A stretch of DNA of 64,000 nucleotides from NCBI GenBank assembly GCA_947247005.1, contig OX365948.1:41668601-41732600 (forward strand), given 5' to 3'. The notes under the pieces were generated by a model. The model had not been told where the DNA came from and made no database searches. It saw only the letters and a program-made list of their open reading frames with translations. This document shows positions 37,401-49,400 of the stretch, one piece after another. Both the position numbers and the translations under genes were made by a program. Position 1 is the first letter of the stretch. Each line of letters starts with the position of its first letter. This DNA comes from Spisula solida (taxonomy: Eukaryota > Mollusca > Bivalvia > Venerida > Mactridae).

Positions 37401-40400
37401 TAGTGCTACAATCACCAAGAGTGAATACCTTTTCTCTCATACTAGTGTACTCTGTGTTACTCAGCCTTCTTTCCAACATATTGACAAACTGGCAATGACA
37501 AATGGTTTGATTACGTTGGAGCAGAAATGCAGAATTATTGACTCAGTATCCAGAGGATGATTTTGGAAATGAGGCAGTCAGAGGTGGTAGAAACAATTCA
37601 GCTTGATGTGTCATGTCATCTAAAGATGTGTTTGTATAGTCTTCTATCTCACTAGCGTCTGCATGAAATCCAACTTTGTGCTAATAATCAGTGAGTCCAT
37701 AGCTCCTGCTATTGAACTGTTCTTGTAGATTTTCATTCCCGGTATCATCAAAGATTTCTTTGTAGTCGTTATCTATATTGTGTTGAAGTTTTGGATTGAG
37801 GAATTGTGTGATATTGTAGACAAGGACTTGGCAGGGAAAATGTACTTCAATTGTATCAGATGCTTACATTTTCGTCAGAGTTGATTTCAATTGCTTTTAT
37901 CACATGAATGTGGGGCATCGTGGTAATTTTAACAAGGACTTGGTCGAGGCATATGGAAATATTGGGGGGGGGGCATTAAATTGGACCATCAGTTGTTTTT
38001 GTTATTTTTGGCAGAGTCTTTTATCACTGGACTTGGTGGAATGTTGGCTGTTTGTTGATAAGGGTTTGGGGGGCTGATGGAAAAGTTTCATAGCTCAAGC
38101 TTTGAATGTCCAGTGGGATCTTCTTCCTTTACAGGAGAAATAACATTCTAAACTTCAATATCAAGGTCATCAGCGCCATATGTCAATGTGGCAAGACAGG
38201 GTAAAAATTACAGAAATTGATGGAAAGAAGCATCATTGATCCCTGTAACTTTATGGAGATTATGTGATAGATGCAAATGATTAATAAGAATGGAATCATG
38301 TGACTGGTTAGTAACTTATATGCTCCTAAATATATGGTAATGGTAATACTGACAAAGTTGTATGGTTAAAGCAGTCAATGGTGGTAAATGTGGCACAATA
38401 TGTTTGATTATTTAGACAGACCAATTACAGGACAAATAATGACAGTTAAGTTCATGAAATGTAAAGTTACTACTGTTGCAATATGATAAGAAAACAAATG
38501 CTACGTAATATAAATAAAATATGCTTTTCGGTATTTTAATTTGTTTACTTGATTATTGGATGTTAAAATTGCATGTTCTCAACAAAGTTTATGCTAATGA
38601 CAACCTTCGACATGTGAAGGGTATGATTGTAGAAAAGTATAAATATTCTTTTGTTTCGGTTGTTTCATTTGACTTTAAATGCCATTTTTTTCAAACAAGG
38701 TTAAGTTATATACGACAGTTAGATGATTCAACCAGCTTTCTTGGATAAAATATCAGCCAATACTAACTTGTCTTTCTGTAAACATTGCTGACAACCTTCT
38801 TCATAATAGTCTAGCATCTAGAGTTTTTAGCGTGAAAAAAAGGTCCAGAGCGTTTCTCAGTTTATTCGTGTAGAGGGATGCTTGAAGTTTAATTTTAGCG
38901 AGGGTGGACATCTGAGATCCTGTAGGTTACCATGGAAACCATGATGGCGTCAAAATTTCCCGCCAATTTTTTAGTACACACTCCGTCTTAATATAACCTT
39001 TCGAACTAGTATGTACAAACATATATCAATTTTATTATGTGTAATATTTAAAGTACCGGTATAGAGCTCAGAAATGATATGATAGTCAAGGTCATTTAAT
39101 GTCATGGTCAAGGTCATTTAGAGGTTAAAAGACCTAAAAATGGGTAAAAAATGTGTTTTTACCCCAAATAGTTATCATTCATATGCGCAATTTTGTCCAT
39201 ATACTTCATTAATTTATTTTAACATCGCCTGTTATCAGTTGCACTTAAAATAAAATTTATTTCGTGTTGACATGGCGAATAATAATGAAATAAGGGGGAA
39301 TTTCGTAACCCCACCCCAATTGAAATTGTCCATATATTTTGATTATCAGGACAAAACTGTATGCATTGCATTTGCTTCACCAAGTGTAAAAGTGCAAAAT
39401 GTGCATACATACTACTGTATGTGCAACCTTATTACACAATGATGCCTAGCTCAGCATTCAAATGGATATGTTGACCAATGTCACGAAGGTGAAGGTCATT
39501 ACAAGGTGAAAGTTCAAGACAATTATTCCAGTCACATTTTTATGTTGATAAAAGTGCAATAGCTTTGGGTTTTTTTGCTTCAGCGAGGAGTATTTCCTCA
39601 AATCATGTGTTGTTTTTGTTTATAGATGTAGGCAGGTGTTTGAAGTTTAATGCTAGAGAGGGTGGATAGCTGAAATAAAGTCAGTTACCATGGAAACCAA
39701 GATGGCGGCCAATATTACAACTAATAACCAGTCCAAATTTCATAGTCCGGGCCGAAACCCCGAAAAATTGATCTAACCCTTTCATTTTTTTTTCTTAATG
39801 ATTTTAGTAGACAAGATCGTTAAAATGGAATTTCTGACGGGTGCCATTTTGTCACCACTGAGAATTTTGAGAAAATTTTGGTAAAACGTTCCAAAATATA
39901 AACGAAACTGCGAATTTCTGGAATCGGTGATCTACAGTGTCATTTTCAATCATATTTTGTAATAAATCACACTCAAATGTAACTACAGTGGAACCCCTCT
40001 AATCCGGACTCGTCCGGACCAGACTAAATGTCCGGATTAGAGAGGTGTCTGGATTAGAGGGGTTTCTATTTTTAGATACTTGTATGTTAATCTTAGTTGA
40101 AGGCATTGCTAAACACCACAAAAAAATGAGATGTAAAACAGCAACAATTGATTACACACCTTCATTGTTGGTTTTGGTACAGAAAAATATTCTCTGAACA
40201 ATTTTACTTTAGCTTCAAGGTCGATTTCAACCTTACGACGTTTTAACGGAGGCTCAGACATGATTATCATATGGATTCTGTAAAAGAATGACTATCCGGC
40301 ATTTTGATGGATTTTTATTGCATTTACTCGTAGATTTATCCAAACTGAGAACGTCCGAATTGTTTTCCTTTGATGTCGATAACAACCTTCTCAAAATTAA

Positions 40401-43400
40401 ACTTTAAGGGGACCTGTATTCGATTCAACTTACCTCCGTGTAGACAAAACAACACAGCAATAGTCTTTTAATTAATTGAGTGGGCCAATAAACGCTGTCA
40501 ATTAGCGCTTTTAAAATGATAATATTTAATTGTCCCAAATTGTGATTTTCACAACCGTGTCGATAACACGTACACACCGACACTGCGTATTGTTGATGTT
40601 ACAACCGTTAATTGATCAGACTGTTTTAATTGCATATACGATGGTGCGAATATACAACACATTGACACCTGTCAAAACATTGGCCTGGGCAATGTTCAAA
40701 TCGATTGTCCGGATCCGAGGGGTCAATTTTAGAGCAAATATATGATCAATCCTCGTAATTTTGTCCGGTGTCCGGAGTGGAGGGGTTCCGGATCCGAGGG
40801 GTAAAAACGTATTAAAACATGAATAAGAATATTCGGGACCAACAGATCCGCCCGGATTAGAGGGAAATCCGGATTGGAGGGGTCCGGATTAGCGGGGTTC
40901 CACTGTATTAAGTTTCAGTTGAAGACTGTAAAATTTTAGTGTCTTGTATTTATGGAAAAGGAGTTATTTTTGGGGTTAAAACATTAAAAACTGCATTTTT
41001 GGGGTTAAAACATTAAAAACTGCACATAAAAATGCGAATTTTCGGAATAAGTAGTCTATAACGTCATTGACCATTTAATTTGATAAATAATCGCTGTGAT
41101 AGATTCATAGTGACTTGCGATTAAGATATTAAGCATCTTAAGCTAGATATTTTTTGAGTAAAACATCGAAAATTGTAGTTTTTGGAATCGGTAGACTATG
41201 CACAATGACATCGATCATTTTATTTGGTGATTTAATATGCCAATGTAAATGGTATAAAACTATAAATAACCCTGCAGTTTAGATATCAAACATCCTAAGA
41301 TAGGCTATTGTGCAAAATGTGACTATTTGGGATGAAACTAAAAATATATACATGTTTTGAGTTGGTTAAAGCAATAACAGTACCAGGCAGAAGTTTGTAT
41401 CATAAACAACTTGGAATACACCTTGTATACCAGGTAGTGTATTGTCACCCTTATACATGTAGAACCAGGAATACCTTCCATATCAGTGTTAGGTACCATA
41501 AAGAGTACAATATGGCTCTCCCATGTAGTGTTTAATATCCTAATAGTTTGGAATGACAATGGCAGTCCCTATAAAACAAGGGATAACTCAGTCAGGTAGA
41601 GTCAGAACGTCCCCATAGATCCAGGCATATCTGTTTCCAGCAGTACAGTATAAGGTAACCCATACGGTCACACCCCTGGCATTATTGTATGTAACGGCTA
41701 TTTATAGAACTGTTTTTCTTGTCGAGTACTAGTGGGTCATACATAGCAATGGCACTACCCTAGGATGTACACCCACAGAGCAACAACGAGTAGTTGCAAA
41801 CTGTGTTGGGTACCATATAAAGCCAGGAATGGCTGTTTCAGGCCATGTATGTGACCAAATGGAGCAATGAATAGTTACGCCATACCTTGTTTGATACTCT
41901 ATAGATTTACGGATGGCTGAAGCAAGCAGTATTATGTATTAAGTGAATTCAGGAAGGTCTCTGTCAGGTATTTATTAACAAGGGAAGAATTTACAAGTTA
42001 TTTAGAATCAATCACCGTTTACAGCAGCATTAGGTTACCAATGTATGTCATACATAGCTTACAGTGATTGCTCGCCTATAGAGCTAAGCAAGGATATGTT
42101 ACATATTACATAGAACAAGAAGGGCAGTCAGGACTGTGCATTGTTGAGTACCATATAAAGTCAGTTTTTGATATCTATCTAAAGCCCATGTTTCACTGAA
42201 CATGTTTTTCTCGGCGATGTACTCTCGATGGACATTAATGAGCTTCGCGAGGCAACTGAACCGGTTTCTCGTGGTCTATGTGTAGCTTTGGGGAAGTCAT
42301 GGGACAATTTGTGATATCGGAAGGGTTCGTGATCAATCGTGAGAAATCGGGACATCTTCCCGACGTTATGCGTCTGTCCCACTGCCTCGGACATGTACTC
42401 CTTGTGGTAATTTGGTGCTTCGAAAGGCGTCAGGAACATGTTCCCTGATGTCTCAGGGAAGCTCCCCACTTAAGTGTCAGGAACCTTAGACAACATTTCG
42501 GTGTCTCATTCGAGGTCTTGAGAGTTATCCCCCGAATGTTCGCTAATACTTATCGGGGATGATTCGTGTGGTACCAGTAGGCATCATGAGAACTTGATTG
42601 ATTGAACACATTGGTCCTACTGCCAAGGGAATGTACTCCCAAAATTAATCGGGAGCTTGGGCATCGGAGAAAGGTTGAATGTGCAAAATCACCGGGGGTC
42701 ATCACGAGAAACTATATGTAATTCTTCCTCGTGGATGAGGAATTCCTCAGTGGGACATAGGCTTGATCGAGCAATATAAATATGTAGCGAAAAATGCATA
42801 ATGTGCCAGAAAGTGTCAGGTGGCCAATGAGGTTCAGGGAATAGTTTATTAGTCGATTTTGAAGCAAATTCTTAATAATAATATTTAATCTCACTCAGGG
42901 CCAAATACTTGGTGTTTCCGTCACTCCAAGGGTATGAGAGAGAAACTAGTAAGGGGCTTACTAGTTGCATTTTGATTCGTTTTTAGTATGACCCGGTCTG
43001 GTAGATCGAACCAGGTTCACTCCGCACTCGAAGCGGCCGCTCAACCACTAGACCATCGAGGTATGACTGTTCTAAGCAGTACATAGTATCTATAGCGCAT
43101 GGAACGACTGTGTTATGCATTGCTAGGTATTATATAAAGCTAGGAATAGGAAAGACAATTTTAGGTACCACAATCGGTGTCGAAATTGCTGTGTCTGGCA
43201 TTGAAAGGTATGTACTCATAGGGCATTGAATGGTTGGTCTCATTGGTAGTGTTCGTACCATACAGGGCCTAGCAAGTTTGTTCTCAGGGGTTGAACACGT
43301 ATATTTGCAGTACAACATTTCTGTGTCCCAAATAGCATGCACATTTATAGTGTTCCGAGTACCCGGGTAGTCGATCGGAAGAATGACCGAGTAACCGAGT

Positions 43401-46400
43401 ACCGATTTTAGTACTCGTTGACATCTCTAGTTCCACTAGCTTCTGAATCACATGGAATCCCAATTACTCATAGGCCACATATGTGATGCCTGTATTTGGT
43501 TCTAATAGGTACTTTATATCGCTGGCTTATAATTAGATAATCGTATGTACAAAATCAATATTCTGAGAAAGCATGACAAAACTGTCTGAAAATTACTCTT
43601 TACTTTTGGAAAAACAAGCTTTTTGAACTTTTCGTGAAAATAGGCTCATAAGAAGCGCATTGAGATGCAGATTTCAAATATGCATGATTCTTATAAGGTC
43701 GACCTCCTAATTCTAAGCCAGCGATATGATCACAATATAAGACCGGAATGGCTTTATGTATATATTCAAAACGCCACACTTATCATATATTTAGTGATGT
43801 TGACCCCCAATATATCGCATTTAGCTCAAAGCATGGTATTAGATAAAGAATAACTTGAACTACTGATGATATGCAATATTTTAGTCTTACAGTGATTTAC
43901 TGCTAAGTAAAATTATTTATGAGAGTGTAGTAGATCGATTCACAAAAAAGCTAACCTTTCATTTCAATTTTGAATGTTTTATCCTAAAATAACAGATACC
44001 CCGAACATATCACATTTTTTTACCATAGCCTAGCTGAGGATGTTTGATATCTTAATCGCAAGTCACTATGAAACTATCACAGTGATTATTTATCAAATTA
44101 AATGGCTAATGACGTTATAGACTACTTATTCCGAAAATTCGCACTTTTAGATGCAGTTTTTAATGTTTTAACCCCAAAATAACCCCTTTTGCATAAATTC
44201 ACAACTCTAAAAATTTACAGTCTTCAACTGAAACTTAATAATTACATTTTAGTGTGATTTATTACGAATTATGATGGAAAACGACATTACAGTTTACCGA
44301 TTCCAGAAATTCGCAGTTTCGTTTATATTTTGGAACGTTTTATCCCAATTTTCTTGAAATTCTCAATGGTGACAAAATATCACCCATCAGAAATTCCATT
44401 GCAACAGTCTTGTCTACTGAAATTATTAAAGAAAAAACAATGAAAGGTTAGATCAATTTTTCGGGGTTTCGGCCCGGACTATGAAATTTGGACTGGTTAT
44501 GAGTTGTAATATTGGCCGCCATCTTGGTTTCCATGGTAACTGACTTTATTTCAGCTATCCACCCTCTCTAGCATTAAACTTCAAACACCTGCCTACATAA
44601 ATAAACAAAAACAACACATGATTTGAGGAAATACTCCTAGCTGAAGCAAAAGAAACCAAAGCTATTGCACTTTTATCAACATAAAAATGTGACTGGAATA
44701 ATTATCTTGAACTTTCACCTTGTAATGACCTTCACCTTCGTGACATTGGTCAACATATCCATTTGAATGCTGAGCTAGGCATCATTGTGTAATAAGGTTG
44801 CACATACAGTAGTGTGTATGTACATTTTGCACTTTTACACTTGGTGAAGCAAATGCAATGCATACAGTTTTGTCCTGATAATCAAAATATATGGACAATT
44901 TCAATTGGGGTGGGGTTACAAAATTCCCCCTTATTTCATTATTATTCGCCATGTCAACACGAAATAAATTTTATTGTAAGTGCAACTGATAACAGGCGAT
45001 GTTGAAATAAATTAATGAAGTATATGGACAAAATTGCGCATATGAATGATAACTATTTGGGGTATAAACACATTTTTTACCCATTTTTTGGTCTTTTGAC
45101 CTCTAAATGACCTTGACCTTGACATTAAAGGACCTTGACTCTCATATCATTTCTGAGCTCTATACCGGTACTTTAAATATTACACATAATAAAATTGATA
45201 TGTGTTTGTACATACTAGTTAGAAAGGTTAGATTAAGACGGAGTGTGTACTAAAAAATTGGCGGGAAATTTTGACGCCATCATGGTTTCCATGGTAACCT
45301 ACAGGATCTCAGATGTCCACCCTCGCTAAAATTAAACTTCAAGCATCCCTCTACACAAATAAACTGAGAAACGTTCTGGACCTTTTTTTCACACTAAAAA
45401 CTCTAGATGCTAGACTATAAGGGGGACATCACTATTGCCAATGTCACAGTAAATATAGCATGTCAAGCATAGGAACCAACCAACGTTGCATTTGTTTTCT
45501 GTAGTTCAGAAGTGTAATGATCACTAGTATGTGGGAATGGGTGACAGGAGTTATGATTATTGGGAAAGATGAGGGAATGAGTGACAAGCTCAGTGTGATG
45601 ATCATTGGAAGAGATGCGGGAATGAGTGACAAGCTCAGTGTGATGATCATTGGAAGAGATGAACTTGAATGGGTAATTGAAATTGAATGTGAGTGTGATT
45701 ACCTGCTTCAAAAACTCATTATAATCTTTATTTCTTTGCTTTTCTAACCAAGCCTTTTTCTTGTGCTCGTAAGTAACATCAATATTGAGGCCTTGAGGGC
45801 CATCTGTATTCCTAGGGGTGTTTTGCGTTGATGTCTGGCACAAAAACAACACACATCACACATAAAGTATGCATTGAAAGATGATAACACAGTAGAACAA
45901 ACAAATGTGCAATTTATATGTATTTTTTTTAAATTGGAACAAGATAGCAAATTTAAAGCTGTGTTTAATTTAGAAAGTCTGATAAAAATTTGACACAAAA
46001 TTTAAAGCTGTATTTAGTTTAGAAATAGAATAATAAACATATGGTACAACATCTAAAGCTTTGTTTAATGTCAAGAATATAATGGAAACTTTTACACAGC
46101 TGAATAATTATTTAAAGTCTATCGGTATACTATAAAAATCTAAGACTAAAATGCTTAATATTAAAAAAAGGATAAAATTAGCCACTACAAATATTTTTTA
46201 TTTGAAAGGGTGATAAAACAATAAGAGGTGTAAAAAAACATATGAAAAGTGCTGGGTGACAAGTAGACTTTAGTATTTGTACATTTATTTAGTAATCAAT
46301 GTGATATTAAATTCATAAAAGTGTCTTAGTATTGGTAATACATGGCTACAAAATGATGGGACAAATTAGAGAAATATCCAAACAACGGAATGTACATGTT

Positions 46401-49400
46401 TTACATTTATCATGTACAGAACATGACCTTTTATCAAACACAAATGGTCACATGAATGTTAAGAGGTGCATGGAAAGATGACAGTGACAGAAAACCGACA
46501 TTAAAACAAGAACAGATATTTTGTAGCCACAACAGAATATGATAAACAGTCCAAAGTATGGCCACACTTGCTCACATCAAACAGGTTTGTAGCGATATAT
46601 ACACGTAAATTATATATTTCAAGTGCTACCTTTTCCAATAATTGATTATATTCTTTATTTCTCTCTTTCTCCATTGCAAGACGTTTAGGCTCATATCTAT
46701 ACTGTCCAAGAGGAAGACCCTGGGCACCGGTGGTTGGCTGATATTGCTAGGTGATGGAATAAACTCAATAAACAACATTGCCAAAAGTGCTACCAAAATC
46801 CAACATAACTACTACATTAGCTAAATCTGTCTAAACATGTATTTTAACATTCACTGTGCCACTTTTATAGCATTTTAAAAAGAAATAAATACAGTATTAG
46901 TATTCACTGTGTCATTTTATAGCATTTAATAAGTAATAGATATAGTACTAGTCTTTGATCGAAAGTATCTGTTTACATTTGATAGGGTTTTTGTGTGGCT
47001 ATGGATTGTCGGTGGGCAACAGTTTTTATAGAAATTATGGTACAGTTCTGTAAGAATGAAAAACAATAGTCTGTGGTGAACCTGACTTACATGTTGACAA
47101 GGCATAGTTTGTAAAAAAATATATGTATAAATTAACACAAGAAGATACAGAACAAATAGTGTACAGCCAAAAAATGCAATTAACTTACATAAAATACAAA
47201 ACATTACATTAAAAACATGTATGCAATTACATTTTATTGAATCATACATTTTGTGTCTGCTTCAGACTGTCAGCTAGCAGTCACGCTGTAAAAAGATAGG
47301 CACATTTCAGAAAAAAAATTAAAACTCATGTTTAGGCTGAAATAACATCTCAAACTAAAAACTATAACCATAGAAAATGACTAAAACATAAACAGCATAC
47401 TAGTAATAGAGATGAGCAGGTGAAAGAAGAATAAATGAATGTGTATTGATGACCCATTTATGTACCTCTTTCAACAATTTATTATACTCTTTATTTCTTT
47501 CAGCTTCCATGGTAAGTCTTTTGGGCTCATATTTGTATTGGCCCAATGGAAGACCAACTCGACCAGGGGGAGGCTGAAAACCCTACATAAAAATCTTAAA
47601 ACCTTTACTATCTTAATTATACACAATTCACATCAACTTTAATATGCAATAATAAAGACATGCAACAAACAACATGAATTATGTATAAATCAATTACTCA
47701 GGTCAGTCATTTGTTTACAGAACATCTTGTACATAAACATTGAAAATTCCCTTATTAATGTCTCAATTTTATAGATATTACGTGTTTAAGTTTGTGGCTC
47801 AGTGAATAAGGTATTGGTTTTCATTGCCTTTTTATCCAATTAAGACGTTTAAAACAATACGAAACAAGTAATTAAGAATTGCAAGCAATACAGAAGTCCC
47901 CTACCGGTTTTAAGCCATTTTCAATGTTTCTGTTGCCATAGCAACCACAATTTTGGTCGGAATCAAAATATTGTTAGACGTAATTAATCCCCTTATTGCG
48001 CCCTATCCACACATCAAGTTTCATAAACCTAGCTTGGAAACTGCTTGAGTTATGGCAGGATCCAGATTGTTTGACGAACGGACTGACTGACGGACGGAGG
48101 GCAAACCTATAGTCCCCTCCGGTCAAAAACCGGTAGGGGACTAACAAATGCAATGTTATGATATTACAATGTGTGTTAACAAGTGAAAGACCTGAAGAAA
48201 CAAACTATACTGTTCAACATCTGACAGTGATCAACAGCAATGGTCACCACATTTAAGCTACCACCTGTCTGAAAGAGCTAATATGATCAAATCTCACATG
48301 ACCTTTTTAATGATACCTGTTTTAAGCTGCGACAATCAATATATCGATCCTCTAAAAGGCAGCTTAAGACAAGTAAAAGTATAATATACAACACTACATA
48401 ACCTGTATTCACAAAGCTTCTTAGATTGTCTTTAAGAAGTTTTCTTTTAAAGGTGCTGCCTCACAGACTGGGCTAAAATTTTTGTATATCGTGATTTTCC
48501 AACCTAATTAATACCCTATAGAACTTTTGATGTAAAATACTAAATAACTATAAAATTCCGAAGTTTCTCAAGTTATTTTAGATGTCAGTGTGGTTGTTTA
48601 TGGGATATACAGGCAACTACACCAAAATTACGCGAATATTTGACAATTTTATTTTATTTTTGCAATACACCAATATGTGAGGCAGTCCCTATAAGGACAA
48701 AAAGATTTTCAATTAGAAATAAAAGAATCTTAAATTTTCTTCTTAGACAGTTATTGCAGTTTTATAGTGATAAAAAACAAAAGAGAAAATAAATCCATCT
48801 AAGAAAAGCTTAGATAATTTAATAAAATTTTGAACAAACTTAGAAATGTGTTTTTTTACACAAAATAATATCGAAAAAGTTTTGAATATTGGTTCTGAAA
48901 TAGAGCATAGTTATTATCAAATAATGCTAATGTAAAATGTCATTTTGTCCTGTCCTAACTTTTAACGCACATTCTAGCAAAATCATTCAAATGACTTCAA
49001 ATAATGAAACACTTTACAAAAGCTTTTTTATAACCCTCATAATTTCATTTTGGGTATGTTATCTGGACCAGCAGAAGAAGTAGGAACCCATGAGAATTAT
49101 TCTTGAGGATTCTGATAGACTAAAACTAGTATAAAATTAACAAAAGAATCCTTTAAAGGCAGATACATTTCATATAGTATTCAAAGGCAAGAAGAAGGAT
49201 TACCTTGGACAAGAAATCTTTGTACTCCTCACCCTGTTGCCTTTGAATTTCTTTCTGAAACTTTTCATAATCATCTGAACTGTAGTACTGATTTTTCACA
49301 ACTTCTGCTGGTTTGCTCTGTTGTTGATTGTGTCGTTCTTCATCATGACGACGTTTTTCACTTTCATTCTAATAAAACGTAATAAAATGTAAAAATAGCA

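Larger units (their letters stand above)
38807..41340 (+). repeat. Left arm of the palindromic element
   Basis: Includes the conserved segments 'accatggaaaccatgatggcg', the tgacc-rich 'gtcatggtcaaggtcattta' and a run ending near 'caaacatcctaagataggct'. It is interrupted at 39986-40905 by a pogo-like insertion that the right arm lacks. Past about 41130 the match to the right arm is weak. Confidence 0.75.
38807..45417. mobile_element. 6.6-kb palindromic (long inverted arm) element in an intron
   Basis: The sequence starting tagtctagcatctagag at 38807 is repeated in reverse complement up to 45417. The arms (about 38807-41130 without its insertion, and about 44020-45417) run for about 1.4 kb with only scattered differences, then continue in a more worn form towards the centre. 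Both ends are flanked by TAA (38804-38806 and 45418-45420), a possible 3-bp target duplication as in PIF/Harbinger elements. No transposase is visible in the 2.5-kb centre. It could be a foldback element or an inverted duplication; the class is open. Confidence 0.75.

Noticed and set aside
39219..39410. 63-codon frame mirrored at 44814-45005
   Set aside because: The conservation between the two is explained by the identity of the palindrome arms; neither has coding signs.
42179..42469. 96-codon minus-strand frame in the centre of the palindrome
   Set aside because: No recognisable motif, no splice partners and base content set by local GC-richer repeat text.
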